Source: Prevotella sp.
GTDB taxonomy: Bacteria > Bacteroidota > Bacteroidia > Bacteroidales > Bacteroidaceae
Reading direction: 5' to 3'
Assembly (NCBI GenBank): GCA_017965475.1
Contig: JAGCPV010000174.1
Span: 1 to 46,830 of the forward strand
Length of the DNA stretch: 46,830 nt
The notes beneath the pieces were generated by a model, which made no database searches, had not been told where the DNA came from, and saw only the letters and a program-made list of their open reading frames with translations. The position numbers were made by a program, and so were the translations under genes. Shown piece by piece: positions 24,385 through 33,679 of the stretch; the stretch's first letter is position 1, and every line of letters begins with the position of its first letter.

Positions 24385-25521
24385 ATGGAAGTATTCATAA
24401 CAAAAGCAGCTAAGTTTTTCCCGAATGAGCCCGTATCGAATGATGATATGGAGAGTTATTTGGGAATGGTTGATGGAAAACCGTCAAAGGCACGAAGGGT
24501 AGTGCTTAGGCGTAATGGCATCAAGCAGAGGTATTATGCATTGGACAAGGAGGGCAACGTGACCCATACCAATGCTCAGATGTGTGCCAATGCGGTTCGT
24601 GGGCTTCTGGACGATCACTTCACCGTTGACGATATAGACGTGCTGGCATGTGGCACGTCATCGCCGGAACAGATCCTGCCATCTCATGGTGTCATGGTAC
24701 ATGGTGAACTGGGTGGCACCAAGAATACGGAGGTCGTCTCGTTTGCAGGTTCCTGCTGTACTGGTGTCGATGCCCTGAAATATGCCTATATGTCCGTCAA
24801 ACTCGGAATGTCGAAGAACGCTGTGGCAGCAGCTTCGGAACGTACCTCTGCCTGGATGAGAGCCTCCTATTTCCAGAAGGAGTCGGAGAAACTGGCCCAG
24901 TTGGAGAACCAGCCCATGCTGGCTTTCGAGAAGGAGTTTCTGCGCTGGATGCTATCCGATGGTGCTATGGCCCTGTTGCTTCAGGGTAAGCCAAATGACT
25001 CGGATATCTCCCTGCGAATCGACTGGATTGATATCACGTCGTTTGCCAATACCAGGGAGACCTGCATGTATTGTGGAGGCGAAAAGGGGGAAGATGGAAA
25101 ACTGAAGGGTTGGGCAGAGTTCCCTGGGGAGGAATGGCTCACGGAGTCGCTCTTCGCCCTCAAGCAGGACACCCGTATGCTCGCAGAGAATGTGGTTCCC
25201 TTAGGCGTTGACTTCCTTCTGCAGTTGGGAGAGAAATATCACTTCACACCAGATGATGTGGATTGGTTCCTGCCGCATCTCTCTTCGATGTTCTTCAAGG
25301 ATAAGATTTTAGAGGAGACTAAGAATAGAGGGTTCTTCTTCCCTGAGGAGAGGTGGTTCCTGAACCTTCCCAAAGTTGGAAATGTCGGTTCTGCCTCGGC
25401 CTTCGCCATGGTGGAGGAACTGATGTATTCAGGAAAGTTGAAGAAGGGTCAGAAGATCCTGTTGATGATTCCTGAAAGTGCTCGGTTCTCATACTGTTAC
25501 TGTATGCTGACCGTGTGCTAA
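24385..25521 (+). CDS. darB: Beta-ketoacyl-ACP synthase III-like enzyme DarB
   Basis: A 378-residue KAS III-type condensing enzyme. The catalytic triad reads Cys125 (GSCCTGVDAL, the second Cys aligns with FabH), His298 (WFLPHLSS) and Asn333 (KVGNVGSASAF). DarB condenses a beta-ketoacyl unit with a second acyl thioester and cyclises the product, after which aromatisation gives the dialkylresorcinol. It directly follows darA, the arrangement found in Bacteroidetes DAR clusters. Confidence 0.92.
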   Translation: MEVFITKAAKFFPNEPVSNDDMESYLGMVDGKPSKARRVVLRRNGIKQRYYALDKEGNVTHTNAQMCANAVRGLLDDHFTVDDIDVLACGTSSPEQILPSHGVMVHGELGGTKNTEVVSFAGSCCTGVDALKYAYMSVKLGMSKNAVAAASERTSAWMRASYFQKESEKLAQLENQPMLAFEKEFLRWMLSDGAMALLLQGKPNDSDISLRIDWIDITSFANTRETCMYCGGEKGEDGKLKGWAEFPGEEWLTESLFALKQDTRMLAENVVPLGVDFLLQLGEKYHFTPDDVDWFLPHLSSMFFKDKILEETKNRGFFFPEERWFLNLPKVGNVGSASAFAMVEELMYSGKLKKGQKILLMIPESARFSYCYCMLTVC

Positions 25522-25553
25522 ACACTCGTATTACTTTATAACATCGTAGCATC

Positions 25554-26807
25554 GTGAAAGTAAAAGACGTTCCTCAGGATCTGAAATACTATGAAGGGAG
25601 TCATGTCCGCGACGTCAACTATGCCGTTGACGACGATGGCAAGTACCAGGTGGTGCTGAGTGACGGATGGTCACCTAAGACGGAAGCCTTGGAACTGGCC
25701 TTAGAGGAGGATGTTGACAAGGAAGAAAGAAGTAAGATGAAGATGCAGATCCAGAATGATTTCAAGGGGTTTGAACTTCCCTTGGAACATCGGCCTGCGG
25801 CCCATTGTGAGAATGGCACCATCTCCTCACTGCTTCGCTATCATGGTATCGACTTGTCGGAACCAATGATCTTCGGCCTGGCCAGCGGACTGTTCTTTAC
25901 CCACATCACGTTCATCAAGATGGGGGGCTTACCTGTGACCTCGTTCCGCACGTTCCCGGGTGTCCTGTTCAAGCGTATCACGAAACTGTTGGGCATCAAG
26001 ACGACAACACATCGTTTTTTCAGTCCAGAGAAGGCGATGCAGACATTAGATAAGCTTCTGTTGGAGCAGAAGACTCCCGTAGGCTGTGTGGTGGGCATGT
26101 ATGAACTGCCCTATGTCCCTGTCGAGTACCGCTTCCGTTTCAATGGTCATAATATCTGCGTCATCGGCAAGGATGAGGAGAAGGGACAATATAGTGTGTT
26201 GGATTCGAACGTCACCCAGAAGGAGACCATCAGCTATGAGGATCTCGCCAAGGTACGTTTCCCCAAGGGAGGTGTCTATCCCCTGATGGGACAGATGTAT
26301 TGGATCAAGTCGGTTCCCAAACAGTTGCCAGACCTGAATCCCCTGATTCTGAAAGCCATCCATAAGACCTGTTGGTATATGACGTCGCAGCCCAAGTTCA
26401 TCCGTTATGTGGGAGCTAACGGCATCCTGTATCTGTCGGAATGTATCCGCACTTGGGAGGAGAAGAAGGGCCGTCGTAAGGCTGCACTCAATCTGGCACA
26501 GGTGATCCGTATGCTGGAAGAGATAGGTACTGGCGGAGCCGGTTTCCGTTTTGTCTATGGCGCTTTCCTCCAGGAGGCTGCCGAGCGTACTGGTATCCAA
26601 GAGTTGAATGAATACTCCAAGCGTATCACGGAGATCGGTGATATGTGGCGCGAGTTTGCCTATAAGGCATCCAGGATGTTCAAGAAACGGGCAGGGGAGA
26701 CCTTTACCTATGATGATCTGGGTGACCTGCTCCAAAAGATCGGTGAGAAAGAGAGAAAATTCTTTGAGGACCTCGATGTAGAGGTAAAAAAACATATAGA
26801 TAGATGA
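25554..26807 (+). CDS. BtrH N-terminal domain protein (first of tandem pair)
   Basis: A 417-residue protein. The N-terminal half is a BtrH_N domain (AHCENGTISSLLRYHGIDLSE, FGLASGLFF, FNGHNICVIGKDE, YSVLDSN), with Cys85, His199 and Asp217 suitably placed for a papain-like triad. The C-terminal half matches the DUF4872-type domain that usually follows (IRMLEEIGTGGAGFRFVYGAFLQEAA). BtrH of butirosin biosynthesis moves an acyl group from an ACP to an aminoglycoside, so acyl transfer from a cluster ACP is a reasonable guess. The start is GTG at 25554, supported by alignment with the next gene (KVKDVPQDLKYYEGS versus KVEEVPQDLKYYKGS). Confidence 0.83.
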   Translation: MKVKDVPQDLKYYEGSHVRDVNYAVDDDGKYQVVLSDGWSPKTEALELALEEDVDKEERSKMKMQIQNDFKGFELPLEHRPAAHCENGTISSLLRYHGIDLSEPMIFGLASGLFFTHITFIKMGGLPVTSFRTFPGVLFKRITKLLGIKTTTHRFFSPEKAMQTLDKLLLEQKTPVGCVVGMYELPYVPVEYRFRFNGHNICVIGKDEEKGQYSVLDSNVTQKETISYEDLAKVRFPKGGVYPLMGQMYWIKSVPKQLPDLNPLILKAIHKTCWYMTSQPKFIRYVGANGILYLSECIRTWEEKKGRRKAALNLAQVIRMLEEIGTGGAGFRFVYGAFLQEAAERTGIQELNEYSKRITEIGDMWREFAYKASRMFKKRAGETFTYDDLGDLLQKIGEKERKFFEDLDVEVKKHIDR

Positions 26808-28045
26808 AAGTTGAAGAAGTACCACAGGATTTGAAATATTACAAGGGCTCTGTTGTCCGTGATGCCAACTATGCGCTTGATGAAGAGAACCATTTCCAGT
26901 TAGTACAGAGTGATGGTTGGGCACCCAAGAACGATGCCCTCGACTTGGTGCTCGAGGAGTATAACGACAAGGAGGTGCGTAGTAAGATGAAGCTGCAGGT
27001 GCCCGAGGCGTATCATGGCTTTGAACTTGACCTGAGCCTCCGGCCTTCGGCCCATTGTGAGAACGGTACCACTTCGATGCTGTTGCGCTATTACGGCATC
27101 GATCTTTCCGAACCGATGATCTTCGGTCTGGCCAGTGGCTTGTTTTTTGCCCACATCCCCTTCGTCAAGATGACGGGCATGCCCATGACGACCTTCCGCT
27201 CCTTCCCTGGCGTGCTGTTCAAACGGGTCACGAAACAGTTGGGCATCGAAACGGGATCAAGTCGCTTCCTCATCAAGGATCATGCCATGCAGCAGCTCGA
27301 CAAGTTGTTGCTTGAAGAGAAACGTCCCGTGGGTGTCGTTGTAGGCATCTATTATCTGCCTTATTATCCCCCTGAGTACCGCTTCCCATTTAATGGTCAT
27401 AATATCTGTGTCATTGGCAAGAATGACCAGACGAACGAGTACAGTGTGCTCGACCCCAACACAACGCAGAAGATCACGATCAGCTACGATGATCTGCGCA
27501 AGGTTCGTTTCTCACCAGGCACATACCCCCTGATGGGACAGATGTATTGGATCAAGTCGGTGCCCGAGAAGATTCCGGATCTCAAACCCATCGTCCTGAA
27601 GGCAATCCATAAGACGTGTTGGCTGATGGTGAAGGAACCCTCGTGGGTCATCTTCGCAGGTACGAGGGGTATCGACTACCTCTCGAACCGTATGCGCAAG
27701 TGGGAAAAGAAAAAGGGAGCCCATGGCGCCCAGATGAATCTGGTGCATGTCATCCGTATGCTTGAGGAGGTGGGGACAGGCGGAGCAGGTTACCGCTTTA
27801 TCTATAGTGCCTTCCTCCAGGAAGCAGCTGAGAAGACAGGTTTAACCGTGCTCAATGACTATTCCATGCGACTCTCTGAGATTGGTGACCAGTGGCGTGA
27901 CTTCGCCTTCAAGGCCTCACGGGTCTATAAGAAGCGTAGTAACGAGACCTATACATACGACTATCTCGCCGACCTTCTGCATGCCATCGGAGAGAAGGAA
28001 AAACAATTCTTTATTGACCTCGATAATGAGGTACAAAATCTATGA
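26804..28045 (+). CDS. BtrH N-terminal domain protein (second of tandem pair)
   Basis: A 413-residue paralog of the preceding protein, colinear throughout and roughly two-thirds identical by eye. The putative triad is conserved at the same positions (Cys85 in AHCENGTT, His199 in FNGHNICVIG, Asp217 in YSVLDPN), and so is the C-terminal GTGGAGYRFIYSAFLQEAAEKTG. The ATG overlaps the first copy's stop by four bases. Both copies keep the proposed catalytic residues, so neither looks like a decaying duplicate; a heterodimer or two substrates is possible. It overlaps the next gene by four bases. Confidence 0.83.
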   Translation: MKVEEVPQDLKYYKGSVVRDANYALDEENHFQLVQSDGWAPKNDALDLVLEEYNDKEVRSKMKLQVPEAYHGFELDLSLRPSAHCENGTTSMLLRYYGIDLSEPMIFGLASGLFFAHIPFVKMTGMPMTTFRSFPGVLFKRVTKQLGIETGSSRFLIKDHAMQQLDKLLLEEKRPVGVVVGIYYLPYYPPEYRFPFNGHNICVIGKNDQTNEYSVLDPNTTQKITISYDDLRKVRFSPGTYPLMGQMYWIKSVPEKIPDLKPIVLKAIHKTCWLMVKEPSWVIFAGTRGIDYLSNRMRKWEKKKGAHGAQMNLVHVIRMLEEVGTGGAGYRFIYSAFLQEAAEKTGLTVLNDYSMRLSEIGDQWRDFAFKASRVYKKRSNETYTYDYLADLLHAIGEKEKQFFIDLDNEVQNL

Positions 28046-28836
28046 GATTAGTATTATCACTGATATTCAGTTGCTTGTCGGTATCGTTGTGTGCCTATAA
28101 GTTGACCCCGTATATCCCTCAGGAGAATCCCACGGGTACGGGGATTATTGTCTGTCCTGGTGGCAGTTATTTCTGGCTCGACAAAGCGACGGAAGGAAGA
28201 GGTGTCGCAGAGTGGTTGTGTCAGAACGGTATTGCGGCCTTTGTCCTGGAATATAGTCATGGGGGCTGGGGCGCTTTCGCCTTCCACATGCGTACGAAGG
28301 GACGCAGTTTCCCTGCTGGCTTCAATGATCTGTGTGAGGCTCTCGACAGTGTCAGACGTCATGCAGAGGAATATGGTGTCAGGGCAGACCGCATCGGGTG
28401 TATGGGCTTCTCCGCAGGAGGACATCTCGTGATGCATGCCGCTGAGCAACTGGCTGGTACCCCGTCTAGCCTGTTTTTCGTGGCACCGATGTATCCCGTC
28501 GTTTCCATGACCCATCCCTGTACCCATAAGCGATCGCGTAGGGGATTGTTGGGTGAGACATCCTCACAGGCGCTGAGGGATTCGTTGTCACTGGAGAACC
28601 ACGTGCCCGCCAATTGTCCGCCAGTGTTCCTGATGAACTGCAACGACGATCCGATTGTTCATTATCACAATGCCGAACTCTTGGATTCTGCTTTAACCGT
28701 ACATAAGATCCCTCATCACTATGAGCACTACCAGACAGGTGGACATGGTTTCGGGGCCACAGCCGCGAAGACTACTGCGGAGGCGATCCAGTGGAAGGAC
28801 CGCTTCCTGGCCTGGTTGAAGGACTTACTTAAATAA
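28042..28836 (+). CDS. Secreted alpha/beta hydrolase (BD-FAE/esterase-lipase family)
   Basis: A 264-residue hydrolase. A short signal peptide (MRLVLSLIFSCLSVSLCA) precedes GIIVCPGGSYFWLD (oxyanion region). The nucleophile Ser124 is in GFSAGGH, the acid is Asp202 or Asp203 in CNDDP and the base is His235 in GGHGFG. It probably acts in the periplasm as an esterase. In the cluster it might trim or edit an ester-linked product; the family also includes xylan and feruloyl esterases, so an unrelated substrate is possible. It is four-base coupled to the BtrH-like gene and eight bases before the MMPL gene. Confidence 0.83.
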   Translation: MRLVLSLIFSCLSVSLCAYKLTPYIPQENPTGTGIIVCPGGSYFWLDKATEGRGVAEWLCQNGIAAFVLEYSHGGWGAFAFHMRTKGRSFPAGFNDLCEALDSVRRHAEEYGVRADRIGCMGFSAGGHLVMHAAEQLAGTPSSLFFVAPMYPVVSMTHPCTHKRSRRGLLGETSSQALRDSLSLENHVPANCPPVFLMNCNDDPIVHYHNAELLDSALTVHKIPHHYEHYQTGGHGFGATAAKTTAEAIQWKDRFLAWLKDLLK

Positions 28837-28843
28837 TAGAGAA

Positions 28844-31800
28844 ATGGTAAAGTTTTTCCTGAACATATACGATTATCTTCAGCAGCGGCGTAGGCTGTGC
28901 ATGGGGCTGATGTTCGCCTGCATCGCCATCCTGCTGGCCATGATGGCCTCGCTGAGGTATAATGAGAATATCTTCGATTTCCTCCCTGTCAGCGGTAATG
29001 AGCAGAAGGCCATTACCCTGTATCAGGATATCTCGGGCGGTCAGCGCGTCTTCGCCATGATCAAGCATAAAGATGGCGATACGGATAACTCCGACCGTCT
29101 GACAGAGGCTGTCGATTCCTTTGCTCAGGGCCTGAACCCAATACTCGAGCGGGGACATATTACAGATGTAACCTCACAGGTTGATTTCGAGAAGGTGATG
29201 GGTATCACCAGTTTCGTCTATGAGAATATGCCGCTGATGCTGCGTGATTCCGACTATGTGCGCATGGAACGTCTGCTTTCTACGCCAGGATATGTCGAGA
29301 ATCAGTTGGCCAATGACGTACAAAGCATCATGATGCCCGCAACGGGCTTTTTTACGTCGAACATCAGCAACGATCCGTTAGGACTCTTCTCGCCGATCAT
29401 CAGCAGGTTGCAGTCCCGCCAGTCGTCCATGCCTGTTGATATTGACAATGGTTATATCTTCTCATCAGGGAAGAAGTTTGCCATTGTGATCATGGACTCG
29501 CCATTCGGGGCCATGGAGTCAGCCAACAACAGCATGCTTGCTGGTGAGGTTGACAGCGTGGCCCAGCAGACCATGCGCTCCTTGTCCGATGTCGATATCG
29601 CCATCACTGGTGCACCCATCATTGCTGTAGGAAATGCCACCCAGATCAAGAACGACAGTTATTGGGCGATCTCCATCTCCGTCACACTGATCATCCTCTT
29701 GCTGGTGTTCTCTTTCCGCAAGGTCAAGCACCTGCTACTGATTGGTGTGGCCATCATCTTCGGATGGCTATTTGCCATGGGCTTCATCGCCGTGATGAGG
29801 AGCGATGTGTCACTGATCGTCTTGGGAATAGGCTCTATCATCATCGGTATAGCTGTCAACTATCCACTTCATTTCGTTTTGCACACGGATCATGGTGGTA
29901 CTGTGCGAGAGGTGCTGAAGGAGATGGTCTCGCCGTTGTTGATAGGTAATATCACCACTGTTGGTGCCTTCGCCAGCTTGATGCCGCTCGATGCGCCAGC
30001 CTTGCGCGACCTTGGTTTCTTTGCAGCCTTTATGCTGATAGGTACCATCCTCTTCGTGCTGGTCTTCCTGCCTCACTTGGTGAAGCAGAGGGTTCGGGCA
30101 GAGGAGGAGCATCTGTCCTTCGGCAAGATCTCATCCATGTCGCCCGACCGTCACCGTTGGTTGCTGTGGGTATTACTGATATTGACAGTCGTTTTCGGCT
30201 ATTTCAGTCTGGGAACCTCTTTCGATACGAACATGCACCACATCAACTACATGACCAAGGAGCAACAGGCTTTGTTGGATGATATGAAGGCCTCGGCAGG
30301 TATCAGTGATACCTCCAATGTCTATGTGGTGACAGAGGGTGAGACATGGGATCAGGCTCTGAGCCGGAGGTCCCGTATCGCCCCGTTGCTGGATAGTCTG
30401 AAAGCCTCAGGTACCTTGAAAACATGTTCTGATGTGACGACGTTCATCTGTTCGAAGGAAGAACAGCAGCAACGTATCGCCAGATGGAACACCTTCTGGG
30501 AGCAGCATCGTGAGAAGTTGTTGTCAGAACTGAAGCAGAAGGCTCCCCAGTATGATTTCAGTACGGATGCATTCGAAGGTTTTGAAGAGATTATCAACCG
30601 TTCTTATACCCCTCAGCCGTTTGAATATTTTGAGCCCATCCAGTCTGTATTGCTTGACAACTCTTTCAGCACCAGCACAGGCATTCGCTCCGTAGTCGAT
30701 GTGCTTGATGTGAGCAGTGAGGATATGGACCAGGTGGAGACTGCTCTGAATGAGAGTTTAGGAACGGATGGTTATGCTTTTGACTTCGTGGGCATGAACA
30801 GTGCCATTGCCGATTCGCTTTCCGATGATTTCAACTATATCGGTTTTGCCTGCGGATTCATTGTGTTTATCTTCCTGTGGCTCTCGTTTGGCAGACTGGA
30901 ACTCAGTCTGTTGGCTTTCCTGCCGATGGCGATGGGATGGTTATGGATCCTGGGTATTATGTACCTCTTCAACATGCAGTTCAATATCGTCAACGTGATC
31001 CTGGCCACCTTTATCTTCGGGCAGGGTGATGACTATACCATCTTCATCACTGACGGTTTGATCAACGAGTTCGCCTACCATAAGAAACTCCTGCCTTCCT
31101 ATAAGAACAGCATCGTGATCTCAGCCCTGATCATGTTTATCGGCATGGGATCGCTCATTGTGGCCAAGCATCCTGCTCTTCACTCACTGGCAGAGGTGAC
31201 CATCGTTGGTATGTTCACAGTCGTTCTGATGGCATGGGTCGTACCGCCCTTAGTATTTGGGTGGTTGGTGAAGAATGATAACGAGGTGCGCCGTGTTCCC
31301 GTGACCATCGGACAGTTCGTCCGTACCACTTATTGTGCGTGCGTCTATCTGTTTGAACTGTGCTATGGTTGTGTGCTGGGTCTCATCATCCGTCTGATCC
31401 CAGGGAACAAGAGTAGCCGTGAGGCATGGCTCCATCGGGTTATCTGCAAGTCGATGCGTGCAGACATCAATCATATCTGGGGCGTCAGCAATTTTGTCCG
31501 CAACGAGCATGGAGAGGATTTCAGTCGTGGTAGTATTATCATCTGCAACCATCAGTCGATTCTTGACCCAGTGTATCTGTTGGCATTGGATCCGCATATT
31601 CTCGTGATGGTTGGTGGTAAGGTGTGGAAGAACCCCATTGTACATTGGATGTTCAAGTTCTCGCGCTTCTTCAATGCCAATGAGCCCTTGGAATCCTTGA
31701 AAGACGATATTGCCAAGGCAGTAGCCGATGGCTATAGTGTCGTGGTATTCCCTGAAGGCCAAAGAAATGAGGAAGAGATAACGCGATTCCATCAAGGTGC

Positions 31801-32422
31801 CTTCTATCTCGCTCAGGAAATAGGCGCAGACATCCTGCCGATGTATATACACGGTACCAGTCATGTGATGCCAAAGAGCAGTGGGTTTGCTACCCGTGGA
31901 CGTGTGGATGTCGAGATAGGGGAACGAATCCCTGTCGGACAACTGGCATCCTTTGGAGATACGAACCTGGCTGTAGCCCGTTCCTTCCGTCAGATGTTTA
32001 AGAGTCACTTTGATCAACTCAAGCGTGATATAGAGACAACTCATTATTTCCATCATTATATAATAGGTAAATATACCTATAAGGGTTATGGCATAGAGCG
32101 CGAGACAAGACAGCTACTGAAGCGGCATGATGACTTCAGCCAGTGGATTGATGGCTATCAGCCTACGAATCCGTCATCTAATATTGTGTCCGTGATAGAT
32201 GCTGGCCATGGACAGTTCTCCTTACTCTTTGCCCTTGTTCATCCAGAACTTGAAATCCACTCTTATGCCTTTGATGGGGATGATGCGGCATTACTTGCTG
32301 CCTGTGAGCCGAAGCCATCGAACCTCCATGCTCATTATTCTGAGAATGAACAGGTTGCACTGGAAACGGCAGGCGACAGTAACATAATCCTGTTGCCCAG
32401 TCTGCTGGGAAATCTCAAATAG
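28844..32422 (+). CDS. MMPL/RND exporter fused to PlsC-like acyltransferase and a methyltransferase-like tail
   Basis: A 1192-residue fusion. Residues 1 to about 840 form an RND/MMPL-type exporter: helix 1 at about 20-35, a large periplasmic loop, five-helix bundle (SVTLIILLLVFSFRKVKHL onward), a second loop and second bundle with GQGDDYTIFITDG. MMPL exporters in aryl polyene clusters (ApeM-like) move the product out of the inner membrane. Residues about 870-1080 are a lysophospholipid acyltransferase with NHQSILD (N902 to D908) and FPEGQRN. The last 80 or so residues carry a SAM-binding-like loop (VIDAGHGQFS, D1119) but end soon after. Bacteroidetes have trifunctional proteins of this type. 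The fusion implies acylation is coupled to export. Confidence 0.88.
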   Translation: MVKFFLNIYDYLQQRRRLCMGLMFACIAILLAMMASLRYNENIFDFLPVSGNEQKAITLYQDISGGQRVFAMIKHKDGDTDNSDRLTEAVDSFAQGLNPILERGHITDVTSQVDFEKVMGITSFVYENMPLMLRDSDYVRMERLLSTPGYVENQLANDVQSIMMPATGFFTSNISNDPLGLFSPIISRLQSRQSSMPVDIDNGYIFSSGKKFAIVIMDSPFGAMESANNSMLAGEVDSVAQQTMRSLSDVDIAITGAPIIAVGNATQIKNDSYWAISISVTLIILLLVFSFRKVKHLLLIGVAIIFGWLFAMGFIAVMRSDVSLIVLGIGSIIIGIAVNYPLHFVLHTDHGGTVREVLKEMVSPLLIGNITTVGAFASLMPLDAPALRDLGFFAAFMLIGTILFVLVFLPHLVKQRVRAEEEHLSFGKISSMSPDRHRWLLWVLLILTVVFGYFSLGTSFDTNMHHINYMTKEQQALLDDMKASAGISDTSNVYVVTEGETWDQALSRRSRIAPLLDSLKASGTLKTCSDVTTFICSKEEQQQRIARWNTFWEQHREKLLSELKQKAPQYDFSTDAFEGFEEIINRSYTPQPFEYFEPIQSVLLDNSFSTSTGIRSVVDVLDVSSEDMDQVETALNESLGTDGYAFDFVGMNSAIADSLSDDFNYIGFACGFIVFIFLWLSFGRLELSLLAFLPMAMGWLWILGIMYLFNMQFNIVNVILATFIFGQGDDYTIFITDGLINEFAYHKKLLPSYKNSIVISALIMFIGMGSLIVAKHPALHSLAEVTIVGMFTVVLMAWVVPPLVFGWLVKNDNEVRRVPVTIGQFVRTTYCACVYLFELCYGCVLGLIIRLIPGNKSSREAWLHRVICKSMRADINHIWGVSNFVRNEHGEDFSRGSIIICNHQSILDPVYLLALDPHILVMVGGKVWKNPIVHWMFKFSRFFNANEPLESLKDDIAKAVADGYSVVVFPEGQRNEEEITRFHQGAFYLAQEIGADILPMYIHGTSHVMPKSSGFATRGRVDVEIGERIPVGQLASFGDTNLAVARSFRQMFKSHFDQLKRDIETTHYFHHYIIGKYTYKGYGIERETRQLLKRHDDFSQWIDGYQPTNPSSNIVSVIDAGHGQFSLLFALVHPELEIHSYAFDGDDAALLAACEPKPSNLHAHYSENEQVALETAGDSNIILLPSLLGNLK

Positions 32423-32448
32423 AATAGCATATAATTAACCAAAAAAGA

Positions 32449-33582
32449 ATGAATAAGTATAATCCTTCACAGTTCGACGATATCCGTCCCTATTACGACA
32501 GTGAGATACCAGCAGCGATGCAGCGTATTGTCGAAAGCGATTTCTTCGGACTGTTGTGTACCTATGTTTATCCTGGTCGCAGTCAGGAAGATGTCAGGAA
32601 GATGATGCTCTCTTTCAAGACGATCCGTGACTTCCAACTGGAGGTGATGTTTCGTGTCAACGAACAGGTGATTGCCCGTTCCACCACGGCATTTACCTAT
32701 AGTGGTATTGAAAAACTGGATCCCAAGAAGCAGTATCTCTTTGTCAGCAACCATCGCGATATCATGCTCGACGCCTGTCTGCTGGAGTATTTATTAGCCA
32801 AGAACGGGCTCGACACGACGGAGATCACCTTTGGGGCCAACCTGATGTCGTCGCCACTGGTGATTGATATTGGCAAGGCCAATAAGATGTTCCGTGTGGA
32901 GCGTGGGGGAAACATGAAGGACTTCTATCTTTCCTCCAAGCACCTGAGTGATTATATCCGTTACGTGCTGACGGAGAAGGGACAGGGCATGTGGATAGCC
33001 CAGCGCAACGGACGTACGAAGGATGGTAAGGACCAGACGGATCAGGGCATCATCAAGATGTTCTGCATGAGTGAGCCCGAGGATAAGATCAAGGCCCTCT
33101 CGGAGTTGAACATCATCCCCGTGTCTGTCAGCTATGAGTGGGAGTCCTGCGACGTGCTGAAGGCGCTCGAACTCTATGCCTCCCGTTTCAGCAAGTATAT
33201 CAAGAAACCCGGCGAGGATCTGAACAGCATCCTCACGGGTATCGTCCAGCCAAAGGGTAGGGTGAACTTCACCTTCTGTGACCAGATCACGGAGGAGGAC
33301 CTGCACCAGTTTGATGGTTACACGAATAACGAGTACCACCGTGCTGTGGCCCAGTTGCTCGACAAGCGTATCAATGCCGCCTATCAGCTGACGCCCAACA
33401 ACTACATCGCCCATGATCTGCGCTATGGACAGCAGATCTACAGGAACCGTTATACGGATGCAGAGCGCGATGCCTTCCTCGCTCACATGGAGAAACTGAA
33501 CACCTTCGATATCTCCGAACCGGATGTGCTGAAGGATATCTTCCTGGGCATCTACTCGAATCCCATTGAGGCGAAGGAATAG
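32449..33582 (+). CDS. Glycerol-3-phosphate/1-acylglycerol-phosphate acyltransferase-like protein
   Basis: A 377-residue cytoplasmic or peripheral acyltransferase. YLFVSNHRDIMLDACLLEYLL holds the NHRD catalytic motif in a variant with one extra residue before the acidic partner, and MWIAQRNGRTKDGKD is the acceptor-binding segment. The family is common in Bacteroidetes and is related to PlsB/PlsC enzymes. It is probably the last gene of the 20-kb unit, 26 bases after the exporter fusion, although a housekeeping role in phospholipid synthesis cannot be excluded. No clear terminator is seen after it. Confidence 0.82.
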   Translation: MNKYNPSQFDDIRPYYDSEIPAAMQRIVESDFFGLLCTYVYPGRSQEDVRKMMLSFKTIRDFQLEVMFRVNEQVIARSTTAFTYSGIEKLDPKKQYLFVSNHRDIMLDACLLEYLLAKNGLDTTEITFGANLMSSPLVIDIGKANKMFRVERGGNMKDFYLSSKHLSDYIRYVLTEKGQGMWIAQRNGRTKDGKDQTDQGIIKMFCMSEPEDKIKALSELNIIPVSVSYEWESCDVLKALELYASRFSKYIKKPGEDLNSILTGIVQPKGRVNFTFCDQITEEDLHQFDGYTNNEYHRAVAQLLDKRINAAYQLTPNNYIAHDLRYGQQIYRNRYTDAERDAFLAHMEKLNTFDISEPDVLKDIFLGIYSNPIEAKE

Positions 33583-33620
33583 AAAAATGTAAGCGGAATC
33601 GCAAATTTTCTTGCAAAATA

Positions 33621-33652
33621 TTTGTTCAATTCACGGAAAAGTAATAATTTTG
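33621..33652 (+). promoter_or_regulatory. Promoter of the Phe/Tyr biosynthetic operon
   Basis: TTTG at 33621-33624, exactly 20 bases, then TAATTTTG at 33645-33652: a full match to the Bacteroidetes consensus. Transcription would start near 33659, about 20 bases upstream of the leader peptide ATG, so the whole attenuator is in the mRNA. Confidence 0.8.
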
Positions 33653-33679
33653 CAGCCGAAAACGATAAAAACGAGAAAG

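Noticed and set aside
26046-26924. Minus-strand open frame of 292 codons across the BtrH pair
   Set aside because: Two colinear plus-strand paralogs are conserved over this stretch, so the antisense frame is a by-product.
31250-32056. Minus-strand open frame of 268 codons under the exporter fusion
   Set aside because: Antisense to the acyltransferase domain, whose motifs NHQSILD and FPEGQRN fix the plus-strand reading.
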